Below are positions 32,530-39,899 of a DNA stretch of 64,000 bases, piece after piece. Origin of the DNA: Paractinoplanes brasiliensis (GTDB lineage: Bacteria > Actinomycetota > Actinomycetes > Mycobacteriales > Micromonosporaceae); the NCBI RefSeq assembly GCF_004362215.1, contig NZ_SNWR01000002.1:124001-188000 (forward strand), in the 5' to 3' direction. Positions within the stretch are counted from its first letter, which is position 1; every line of letters starts with the position of its first letter. The notes beneath the pieces are model-generated. The model searched no databases. It saw only the letters and a program-made list of their open reading frames with translations, and had not been told where the DNA came from. The position numbers were made by a program, and so were the translations under genes.

Positions 32530-33013
32530 TTAGCGCGTGCGGCCCTTGAGGCGACGGCCCATCTCGCGGGCGATCTCCTTCTTGGCGTCGCGCTCGGCCA
32601 GCACCTGGCGTTTGTCGTACGACCGGAGGCCGCGCGCCAGTCCGAGCTCGACCTTGGCCCAGCCCTCGCTGAAGTACATCGAGAGCGGCACCAGGGTCAG
32701 CCCGTTGCCGTCGCGCAGCTGCGCCAGGATCTTGAGGATCTCGGACTTGTGCAGCAGCAGCTTGCGGGTGCGGCGGGGGCGCGTGGTTGGTCCAGCTGCC
32801 GTAGCCGTACTCCGCGATGTGCAGCCCGTACAGCATGATCTCGCCCTCGTGTTCCTGGGCGAACGCGTCGACCAGCGAGGCCCGGCCCTCACGCAGCGAT
32901 TTCACCTCGGTGCCGGCCAGCACGAGACCCGCCTCGTACGTCCTGAGGATGGCGTAGTCGTGCCGCGCCTTCTTGTTCGAGGCGATCAGCTTGCGTCCGG
33001 TCTCCCTGCTCAC
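32530..33013 (-). pseudogene. smpB: SsrA-binding protein SmpB, with a one-base frameshift
   Basis: SmpB delivers tmRNA to stalled ribosomes for trans-translation. The first part is typical (KLIASNKKARHDYAILRTYE, AGTEVKSLREGRASLVDAFA, YGYGSWTNHAP). The remainder is in another frame (RRTRKLLLHKSEILKILAQL, YFSEGWAKVELGLARG, RSYDKRQVLAERDAKKEIAR). The break is at a run of five G on the plus strand (32775-32779); with four, the reading continues as SWTNHAPRRTRKLLLH and the protein is 160 residues, the normal length. SmpB is highly conserved, so a sequencing error in the homopolymer is at least as likely as a true mutation. Confidence 0.92.
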
Positions 33014-33029
33014 GCGAGAGACGATAGCT

Positions 33030-33293
33030 TTACGGCACGGGCCGCCGCATGGAATAAGTCACGCTGCTCAGCCTGTGCGGCTCGTTGTGCACATGCATGG
33101 CGGCGCGGTCGTAGGCCTGCCAGCCGGCCGCACCCGCCCGGTTCAGGTGGCGCAGGTCGTCGAAGCGCTCGTCGGTGCCCCACCGCAGCACACCACCCGG
33201 GTGGTGGAAGGTCGCCGTCCAGTCCATGAACCTGTCCGCGCCGAGCGTGCCGGCGGCGCGGTACTCGAGCCGCGCGAATTCCCAATTGGTCAC
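33030..33293 (-). CDS. Small hypothetical protein
   Basis: An 87-residue product (VTNWEFARLEYRAAGTLGAD, HHPGGVLRWGTDERFDDLRH, AGAAGWQAYDRAAMHV) with the look of a small beta-sandwich; the GW-x-x-Y pattern resembles DUF4177-type small proteins. The GTG start at 33293 is an estimate because no strong ribosome site is seen. It lies 16 bases upstream of smpB on the same strand, so they may share a transcript. Confidence 0.6.
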   Translation of the reverse strand: MTNWEFARLEYRAAGTLGADRFMDWTATFHHPGGVLRWGTDERFDDLRHLNRAGAAGWQAYDRAAMHVHNEPHRLSSVTYSMRRPVP

Positions 33294-33383
33294 CCCTGGA
33301 TTATGCCGAAATGACCTTGGAGCACGCGACCCGAGGACGTAAGCCGCGCCGAGGGACACAGTGGACCTGCCTCCCCCTATTTC

Positions 33384-33402
33384 CCCTGAGATAACCCTGA
33401 GA
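33384..33402 (+). promoter_or_regulatory. Tandem CCCTGAGA site upstream of the MMPL gene
   Basis: Two exact copies of CCCTGAGA lie 11 bases apart (33384-33391 and 33395-33402), one helical turn, about 75 bases before the MMPL start. Such helically phased direct repeats are typical binding sites of response regulators. The regulator is unknown. Confidence 0.42.
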
Positions 33403-33474
33403 GGGGGTAGGACGGACGGCCACCGCGGGATTACGCTCCGCGAGTCATGCACCGCGGTCTCGGGGGGATACGAG

Positions 33475-35610
33475 ATGGCTACGGGTGGGGTGGCGAGGCT
33501 GGTCTGCGGCCGTCGGTCGAAGTGGATCGTCCTCGCTCTGTGGATCGGGATCCTGATACTGGCCGCGCCGCTGGCCGGCAAACTGAGCAGCGTCCAGAAG
33601 AACGACAACTCGGCCTGGCTGCCCGGCGGGGCGGAGGCGACCCAGGTCGCCGACCTGCAACGGCAGTTCCAGCCGGACGACATCGCCCCGGCGATCGTCG
33701 TCTATGAGCGCACCAGCGGGACGATCACCCCGGCCGACCTCGAGAAGGCCACGGCCGACGTCGCCCGGATGAAGACCGTCAGCGGGGTCACCGGCGAGGT
33801 CGTCGGGCCGATCCCCGCCCCGGACAAGCAGGCGATCGAGGTCATCGTCCCGGTGCGGATCGACGACGACGGCTGGGACGCCCTGCCCGCCATCGCCGAC
33901 TCGATCAAGGCGACGGCCGAGACGGGCGCGCCGCCGGGCCTCGACGTCTACCTGGCCGGCCCGGTCGCCACGGCCGCCGACTCGGCCGGCGCGTTCGAGG
34001 GCATCGACGGCACGTTGCTGTACACCACGCTCACCATCGTGGCCATCATCCTGCTCGTCACCTACCGCAGCCCGGTGCTCTGGCTGCTGCCGATCAGCGT
34101 CGCGGGCGTGGCGCTGGCCAGCTCGCAGGGCGTGATCTATCTGCTCGCCAAGCACGCCGGCCTGGCGGTCAACGCGCAGAGCGCGGGCATCCTGACCGTG
34201 CTGGTCTTCGGCGCCGGCACCGACTACGCGTTGCTGCTGGTCGCCCGCTATCGCGAGGAGCTGCGCCGCCACGAGGACAGGCACGAGGCGATGCAGTTCG
34301 CCCTGCACCGCGCCGGCCCGGCCATCATCGCCAGCGCCGCCACGGTGGCCGTCGGCATGCTCTGCCTGACGCTGGCCGAGCTCAACTCGACCAGCGGCCT
34401 CGGCCCGGTGGCCGCGATCGGCATCGTGGTCGGCCTGGCCGCCATGATCTCGCTGCTCCCGGCCCTGCTGGTGATCTGCGGGCGCTGGCTGTTCTGGCCG
34501 GTCCGTCCGCGCTTCGGCACCGCCGAGCCGACCGCGACCGGATTCTGGGCCCGGCTGGGCGCCCGGATAGCGCGTCACCCGCGCCGGGTCTGGATCGGCA
34601 CGGCCGTGGCGCTCGGCGCGATGGCGCTGGGCCTGCTGCAGTCGAACGCCGTCGGGCTGACCTCGGCCCAGCAGTTCACCACCGAGCAGCCGTCCACGGT
34701 CGCCGAACAGGCCCTGGCGCGGCACTTCCCGGCCGGCGGGGGCCAGCCCGTCACGGTGATCGCCAACGCGTCGAGCGCCGAGCGGGTGAGCCGTGAGCTG
34801 GCCGCGGTGCCGGGCATCAGCGAGGTGGCGGAACCCGTGGTCAAGGGCGATCTGGCGATGATCGACGGCACGCTGGCCAACCCGCCCGACAGCGCGGCGG
34901 CCCAGCGTACGGTCGAACAGGCCCGCGACACGTTGCACGCGATACCCGGCGCGAACGCGAAGGTCGGCGGCTACACCGCGGTGGTGGTCGACATCAACGA
35001 CGCCAACCGCCACGACAACCGGCTGATCATCCCGCTCGTGCTGCTCGTCGTGCTGATCATCCTGGGCCTGCTGCTGCGGGCGATCGTGGCGCCGCTGATC
35101 CTCATCGCGACGGTGGTGCTCTCGTTCGCCGCCGCGCTCGGCGTGAGCGTGCTGATGTTCCGCCACGTGTTCGGGTTCGAGGCCGAGGACACGTCGTTCC
35201 CGCTGTTCGTCTTCGTGTTCCTGGTCGCCCTGGGCATCGACTACAACATCTTCCTGATGACCCGCGTACGCGAGGAGACCCTGCAGCACGGCACCCGCCG
35301 CGGCGCGCTGATCGGGCTGGCCGCGACCGGCGGCGTGATCACCTCGGCCGGCATCGTGCTCGCCGGGACGTTCTCGGCGCTGGCCAGCCTGCCGCTGGTC
35401 GCGTTCGTCGAGATCGGGTTCGCGGTGGCGTTCGGCGTCCTGCTCGACACCATGATCGTGCGCTCGGTGCTGGTGACCGCGCTCAACCTCGACGTCGGCC
35501 GGTGGATGTGGTGGCCCAGCAAGCTGATGCACAAGCGTGACCCCGGGCCGGACGAAGCCCTTCCCACCCCGCCGCCCGCACTGGCCGACGTGCATCGGTC
35601 AGACTATTGA
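33475..35610 (+). CDS. MMPL-family RND transporter
   Basis: A 711-residue membrane protein with the RND/MMPL plan: one helix at the start (WIVLALWIGILILAAPLAG), an external domain, five helices (LLYTTLTIVAIILLVTY, then the conserved GAGTDYALLLVARYREELRR after helix four), and the same set repeated in the second half (LGIDYNIFLMTRVREET). The two Asp-Tyr motifs carry protons. Actinomycete MMPL proteins export lipids, siderophores or drugs. A GGGGGGA ribosome site precedes ATG 33475. It is monocistronic, behind a tandem-repeat regulatory site. Confidence 0.94.
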   Translation: MATGGVARLVCGRRSKWIVLALWIGILILAAPLAGKLSSVQKNDNSAWLPGGAEATQVADLQRQFQPDDIAPAIVVYERTSGTITPADLEKATADVARMKTVSGVTGEVVGPIPAPDKQAIEVIVPVRIDDDGWDALPAIADSIKATAETGAPPGLDVYLAGPVATAADSAGAFEGIDGTLLYTTLTIVAIILLVTYRSPVLWLLPISVAGVALASSQGVIYLLAKHAGLAVNAQSAGILTVLVFGAGTDYALLLVARYREELRRHEDRHEAMQFALHRAGPAIIASAATVAVGMLCLTLAELNSTSGLGPVAAIGIVVGLAAMISLLPALLVICGRWLFWPVRPRFGTAEPTATGFWARLGARIARHPRRVWIGTAVALGAMALGLLQSNAVGLTSAQQFTTEQPSTVAEQALARHFPAGGGQPVTVIANASSAERVSRELAAVPGISEVAEPVVKGDLAMIDGTLANPPDSAAAQRTVEQARDTLHAIPGANAKVGGYTAVVVDINDANRHDNRLIIPLVLLVVLIILGLLLRAIVAPLILIATVVLSFAAALGVSVLMFRHVFGFEAEDTSFPLFVFVFLVALGIDYNIFLMTRVREETLQHGTRRGALIGLAATGGVITSAGIVLAGTFSALASLPLVAFVEIGFAVAFGVLLDTMIVRSVLVTALNLDVGRWMWWPSKLMHKRDPGPDEALPTPPPALADVHRSDY

Positions 35611-35736
35611 TCAGAACGACCGGCCCGAACTGGGCGAGCCCGCCGTCGAACAGACGCACGGTCGTGCCCGACCGGGGGTTCACCGCACTTGAGCCCCCTC
35701 CCTACCGTGGGTCCTCCGGGATTCAGGAGGAGACTC

Positions 35737-37932
35737 GTGCGCGTGGCCCTGGCCGCCGTGGTGGCGGCCGCGCTGCTGGCAACCGGCGGCGTCGTCGCCT
35801 GGTCGCTGCGGTCGCCGGCGACGGTCGCGCGGATCACGGCGGCGGCCGGCGGCACCGTCACGACCGCTGAGGGCGTGTCGGTCCGGTTCGGGCCGGGCGC
35901 GCTCAGCGCCGACACCCAGGTCCGCATCGTGCCGCGCCCGAGCGTCGAGGCGCCCGACGGGCTCGACTGGCTCGCCGAGCCGGTCGACATCTCGCTCGGC
36001 GCGGGCACGCTGCGCACCTCGGCCACCGTCACCCTGCCGCTGCTCGACGAGGCCGGCGGCGGCCTGATCACCGTCGTGTCCCGCGACGCCCACCGGGTGT
36101 GGGCCAGCGAGGGCGGCATCGTCGACCGCGACGCGGGCACGATCACCACGACCGTCGGGCACCTGTCGATCGTGTCGGCCGGCCGGGCCGTCGTCACCCC
36201 GCCCGAGGTGCCCGGGGCCGGCGCCGGGTCGCACGACGCGCCCGACCCGGACTGCGGCACCACCCGCTCCGCCCGCTGGACGGCCCACGTCGAGGACGGC
36301 GCGATGAAGACGTGCGTGGCCGCGGGCGCAGCCGAGCGGCCGGCCCTCATGCGCGTGGTCAGCAACACCCCCACCGGCCAGTTCGCCCGGCTCGGCGGTT
36401 ACCCGCAGCTCGCCGTCGCCCAGCCCAACCGGGCCAGCGTGGCCGAGACGGTGTGGCACAAGCTGGCCGAGGCCGACCGCGACTACACGTTCCTGCCCGG
36501 TCGCGGCGTGCTCGACCTGACACTGCCGGGCGCTTTCCACACCGTCAGCTTCGTCACCCGTACGGGCTCCGACGTGACCCTGGCCGAGTACATGGTCGAC
36601 GTCATGAGCTCCGCGTTCGTGCCCGCCGAGGTGACGGTTGCCGCCGTACGGTGTGCCCTGGCCCTGCCCCCGGAAGCCCTGGACGGGCGGGTGTCCGCCT
36701 GCGTGAGCGACGCCTTCGACGCCGTGCGCATCCTCCCCGAGGGCGTCCCCGAGAACCAGGCAAGAGCAGACCGCGCCGACGTACGGGGGTCGGTGATCGC
36801 GGCGATGCGAGGCCTCACCGGGTACCTCGCGTCCTCCCCGGCAACCCCGCAGCAGTGGCAGGTGACCGCCCGGCGCAGTCCCGTCATCCCCGGCAAGGCC
36901 CTCAACGAGCCGGGCGGTTCCATTCCCGCGGCCGTCGTCGCCACCGAGGAACGCCTGTACGCGGCCGCGCTGCGCGACTCGCTGACCGACGTGCTCCCGC
37001 CGAGCGGCCTGACGTACGCCAACACGAGCCTCAGCGGCCCGCGCGCCACCGACGCCGTGGCCGCGCTGGTGACCGTCCCCCCGCTGCGCTGGCCGTGCGA
37101 CGAGACCTCCCGCGACGGCTACGTCTACGGCCTGGCCGACCCCAACCTGCTGACCTACCCCGCGCGCCTGGCCGACCTGGGCCTGCCCGACGAGGACATC
37201 GGCATCGTGCGCCAGACGGCCGGGCGGGGCAAGGACTACCGCCTGTGCATCGCGCTCGACGGCACGTGGACGTCGCTGGTCGCGTCCACCCCGCCCGGCG
37301 AGTTCCCGTCAGCCGCGGCCACCTCGCTGGCCGCCCTCGGCACCGTGACCTGCCAGGAGACGCCGGCCAACGCCTTCATCCCGCCCGACTCGGTTTGCCG
37401 CAGCCTCGTCCGGGCCGACCTCGACGGCGATTCCCGTACGGACACCCTGCTGCTCTACCAGCGCGGCGATCGCTGGACCGCCCGTGCTGTCCTGGCCGCC
37501 GGCCGCACCTCCGACCTGCTGCTGCCGCTCGACCGCCCGTCCGTGCTGGAGGCCAGCGACCTGGACGGCGAACCCGGTGAGGAGGCGGCCCTGCAGTCCG
37601 GCTCGGCGGTTCACTTGCTGTCGCTGACCCCGGACGGCCTGGTTCTGATCAGCCAGCCCTTCGAGACGGCGTCAAGCCTGACCCGTACGGCGGGTCTCGG
37701 CTGCTCCGACGTCGACGGTGACGGGCGCCCCGAGCTGGTGGCGGGCGGTGCGACGTTCACCCGCGACCCCCGTACGGGTGCCATCACGGCCGCCTCGACG
37801 ATCGAGACCCGCTGGACGTGGCGGGGCAAGAGCCTGCGGCAGGGGGAGACGTCGCGCCGTACGCTCACCGGGCCGCAGGCCTCCACCGCGGCCGGCCCGC
37901 CCTACCGCGACATCACCTGCAGCTGGCGCTGA
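35737..37932 (+). CDS. Large exported protein with ZU5-like and VCBS-like regions
   Basis: The 731-residue product starts at GTG 35737 behind a strong AGGAGGAGAC site and opens with a hydrophobic segment (ALAAVVAAALLATGGVVAW), a signal or anchor. A beta domain with VRFGPGALSADTQVRIVPRP follows, resembling ZU5-like or bacterial autotransporter-type modules. The C-terminal 170 residues contain two Ca-binding-type repeats (ADLDGDSRTDTLLLYQ and DVDGDGRPELVAGG) as in VCBS/FG-GAP propellers. I do not recognise the whole protein; it should lie outside the cell. Several isolated Cys pairs suggest disulfides. Confidence 0.8.
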   Translation: MRVALAAVVAAALLATGGVVAWSLRSPATVARITAAAGGTVTTAEGVSVRFGPGALSADTQVRIVPRPSVEAPDGLDWLAEPVDISLGAGTLRTSATVTLPLLDEAGGGLITVVSRDAHRVWASEGGIVDRDAGTITTTVGHLSIVSAGRAVVTPPEVPGAGAGSHDAPDPDCGTTRSARWTAHVEDGAMKTCVAAGAAERPALMRVVSNTPTGQFARLGGYPQLAVAQPNRASVAETVWHKLAEADRDYTFLPGRGVLDLTLPGAFHTVSFVTRTGSDVTLAEYMVDVMSSAFVPAEVTVAAVRCALALPPEALDGRVSACVSDAFDAVRILPEGVPENQARADRADVRGSVIAAMRGLTGYLASSPATPQQWQVTARRSPVIPGKALNEPGGSIPAAVVATEERLYAAALRDSLTDVLPPSGLTYANTSLSGPRATDAVAALVTVPPLRWPCDETSRDGYVYGLADPNLLTYPARLADLGLPDEDIGIVRQTAGRGKDYRLCIALDGTWTSLVASTPPGEFPSAAATSLAALGTVTCQETPANAFIPPDSVCRSLVRADLDGDSRTDTLLLYQRGDRWTARAVLAAGRTSDLLLPLDRPSVLEASDLDGEPGEEAALQSGSAVHLLSLTPDGLVLISQPFETASSLTRTAGLGCSDVDGDGRPELVAGGATFTRDPRTGAITAASTIETRWTWRGKSLRQGETSRRTLTGPQASTAAGPPYRDITCSWR

Positions 37933-37954
37933 CCTGCCCTCTGGCGCGCTGCGT

Positions 37955-38113
37955 GGGCCGGTTTGTCGCTCGGGCCGGCCTGGCGCTCTCGGGCCGGTTT
38001 GTCGCTCGGGCGGGTCTGGCGCTCTCGGGCCGGTTTGGCGCTCGGGCGGGTCTGGCGCTCGGGCCGGTTTGGTGCTCGGGCGGGTTTGGTGCTCGGGCGG
38101 GTCTGGCGCTCTC
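37955..38113 (+). repeat. 34-36 bp tandem repeat between convergent genes
   Basis: Four units of 36, 36, 34 and 34 bases start at 37955, 37991, 38027 and 38061, each running from GGGCCGG to a final GCTC; a partial fifth ends at 38113. There are no unique spacers, so this is a minisatellite and not a CRISPR array. Confidence 0.9.
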
Positions 38114-38135
38114 GGGGCGGCAGGCCGGGCCTTCG

Positions 38136-39761
38136 TCACGGGAGCACGGCGCTGAGGGCCGGGTACCAGCGGTTGGCGATCTTGGTGTTGCCGCTGTCGT
38201 TGGGATGGACGCCGTCGTAGGTGTCGGTGGCGGGGACGAAGCCGGTCCACTGGTCGACGACCGTGATCGGTGACGCCGTGGTGGACAGGCCGGCGGCCCA
38301 GCCCGGGATGGCCGCGTTGAGGTTGACGACTCGCTGGGCGCAGTCAGCGCAGTTCGAGGCGTTCATCGGGATGATCTGGGCGACCAGAATCTTCATGTTC
38401 GGGTTGGATGCGCGCATCTGCCCGACCAGGGTGGTGTAGGCGGCCAGGATCGTGCTGGGCGCGATGGTGCTCCAGACGTCGTTCGTGCCGAAGTGCATCA
38501 GCACGACGTCGGGTTTGCTCGCCGACAGCCAGCCGGGCAGCTGGTTCTGGCTGGCCACCGTGGTCACCAGCGCTCCGCCGTGGCCCTCGTTCTCGCCGTC
38601 GTACGGGAAACCGCAGCCCTGCCCCGGCAGTGAGCCCACGAAGTCGACCTTGTCGGCGGGCAACTTCTGCCAGAGCAGCGCCCGCCAGCAGCCCGGCGAG
38701 CCGGTGATCGAGTCACCCAGCGCCATGATCTTGACAGCGGAGCCAACCGGCGGCGTCGTGGGCGGTGTCGTCGGGGGAGTCGTAGGCGGGGTGGTAGTGG
38801 GCGGTGTCGTCGGGGGAGTGGTGGGCGGTGTCGGGACAGTGCTGCCCGTGCAGGCGACCCCGTTGAGGGCGAACGCGGTGGGCGCCGGGTTGCTGCCGGT
38901 CCACGATCCGTTGAAGCCGAAGCCGGCCGTGCCGTTGGTCCCGATGGAACCGTTCCAGCCGGCGTTGCGCACCGTCACCTGCGAGCCCGACTGCGAGACC
39001 GAGCCGTTCCACAACTGCGTGATCGTCTGCCCGGCTGCGAACGAGAACGTCAATGCCCAGCCGCTTACCGGGTCCCCGAGGTTGGTGATGTCCACACTCG
39101 CCCCGAAACCACCCTGCCACGAACTCGACACGGCGTACTTGACCTGACAGCCGGCCGCCGCCTCGGCCCGCCCGGCAACGGCGACCGCCCCAGCGACCAG
39201 CACCGCGGAAGCAGCAGCCAACACAGCCACCCGCCGCCGACCGCCCCGGCGGTTGTGCTCGGTCTGGCCGCTGTCCCCGGTTTGGCGGTTGTGGTCGGTC
39301 TGGCCGCTGTCGCCAGTCTGATCGCGGCCCCCGCCTCGGCGCTGCCCAGCGGAGTCCTCACGCGCCAGCCGTGCGGATGCGTCTGCGTGCAGCCGACGTC
39401 GCTCAGGGCCGGCCAGCGCCCTTCCGCCGTCCTCAGGGCTCGGCTCCCCGGCAGCTTCTCCACCCCACCGGCCGCTCGGGTCGTGCTGGATGCGGGCTGG
39501 TGGCTGTTGGGTGGGGTCCGCTTTCTCGGGCGGGTGGCTGTTCGGGTTGTGAATCGTGTTGGCCGGCGGCTGCTCGGTTGGGTCCGCATGCTTCCCCGAT
39601 TGGCTGTTCGGGTCGTGCGTGACGCCCGCCGATCTTGGTTGAGTTGGGTCCGCGGCCGGCGGCCCGGCGGGTTTGGCGGCTGCCCGGCCCCTGGCGGGTC
39701 GCGGAGCCGGGCAGGCGGTCTTTCGCGGGTGGTGAGGGAAGGCCGCACCAAGTGGGAGCAT
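38136..39761 (-). CDS. CBM2-SGNH esterase, secreted
   Basis: The enzyme has a CBM2 cellulose-binding module (CQVKYAVSSSWQGGFGASVD, WNGSVSQSGSQVTVRNAGWN), a Pro/Thr linker of PPTT repeats, and an SGNH hydrolase like CE3 acetyl-xylan esterases: block I MALGDSITG with the Ser, block III HFGTNDVW, and block V YDGVHPND with Asp and His. It should deacetylate plant polysaccharide. Two starts are possible. ATG 39761 has a good ribosome site (GAGAGGTG) but puts a 170-residue hydrophilic, repetitive region before the signal segment (VAVLAAASAVLVAGAVAVAG). GTG 39230 would place the signal at the start, giving 365 residues. The divergent neighbour also has CBM2, and CebR-type sites lie in the shared gap. 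Confidence 0.85.
   Translation of the reverse strand: MLPLGAAFPHHPRKTACPAPRPARGRAAAKPAGPPAADPTQPRSAGVTHDPNSQSGKHADPTEQPPANTIHNPNSHPPEKADPTQQPPARIQHDPSGRWGGEAAGEPSPEDGGRALAGPERRRLHADASARLAREDSAGQRRGGGRDQTGDSGQTDHNRQTGDSGQTEHNRRGGRRRVAVLAAASAVLVAGAVAVAGRAEAAAGCQVKYAVSSSWQGGFGASVDITNLGDPVSGWALTFSFAAGQTITQLWNGSVSQSGSQVTVRNAGWNGSIGTNGTAGFGFNGSWTGSNPAPTAFALNGVACTGSTVPTPPTTPPTTPPTTTPPTTPPTTPPTTPPVGSAVKIMALGDSITGSPGCWRALLWQKLPADKVDFVGSLPGQGCGFPYDGENEGHGGALVTTVASQNQLPGWLSASKPDVVLMHFGTNDVWSTIAPSTILAAYTTLVGQMRASNPNMKILVAQIIPMNASNCADCAQRVVNLNAAIPGWAAGLSTTASPITVVDQWTGFVPATDTYDGVHPNDSGNTKIANRWYPALSAVLP
39248..39319 (-). repeat. 36-bp tandem repeat in the N-terminal part of the esterase frame
   Basis: Two copies (39248-39283 and 39284-39319) encode QTGDSGQTxHNR in the esterase frame. 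A longer degenerate repeat with ADPTxQPPA units lies further upstream in the same frame (about 39480-39650). Confidence 0.75.
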
Positions 39762-39807
39762 GGGCACCTCTCGGGAATTGATAACGATAGATTTCCGCAT
39801 GATGACA

Positions 39808-39821
39808 TGGGAGCGCTCCCA
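39808..39821. promoter_or_regulatory. CebR-type operator, perfect palindrome
   Basis: TGGGAGCGCTCCCA is identical to the operator consensus known for CebR, the LacI-family cellobiose/cellotriose-responsive repressor of Streptomyces. It lies 46 bases from the esterase start and 78 from the lyase start, in the divergent gap. Confidence 0.85.
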
Positions 39822-39857
39822 ATCCAACCTTGACCGGGGCGGCCCGGCAGGCGACGC

Positions 39858-39871
39858 TGGGAACGCTCCCA
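39858..39871. promoter_or_regulatory. CebR-type operator, one-mismatch copy
   Basis: TGGGAACGCTCCCA differs from the perfect site by one base and lies exactly 50 bases from it, centre to centre, or about five turns of DNA. It is 28 bases upstream of the GTG of the lyase gene. Confidence 0.8.
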
Positions 39872-39899
39872 TTCATCTCCCTCTATGCGGAGGATCCTC

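Noticed and set aside
33445..35595. A 716-codon open frame antisense to the MMPL gene
   Set aside because: It mirrors the codon pattern of the transporter and encodes a low-complexity protein with no recognised domain.
37955..38113. Regular repeats considered as a CRISPR array
   Set aside because: Units are contiguous with no unique spacers, and no cas genes are present.
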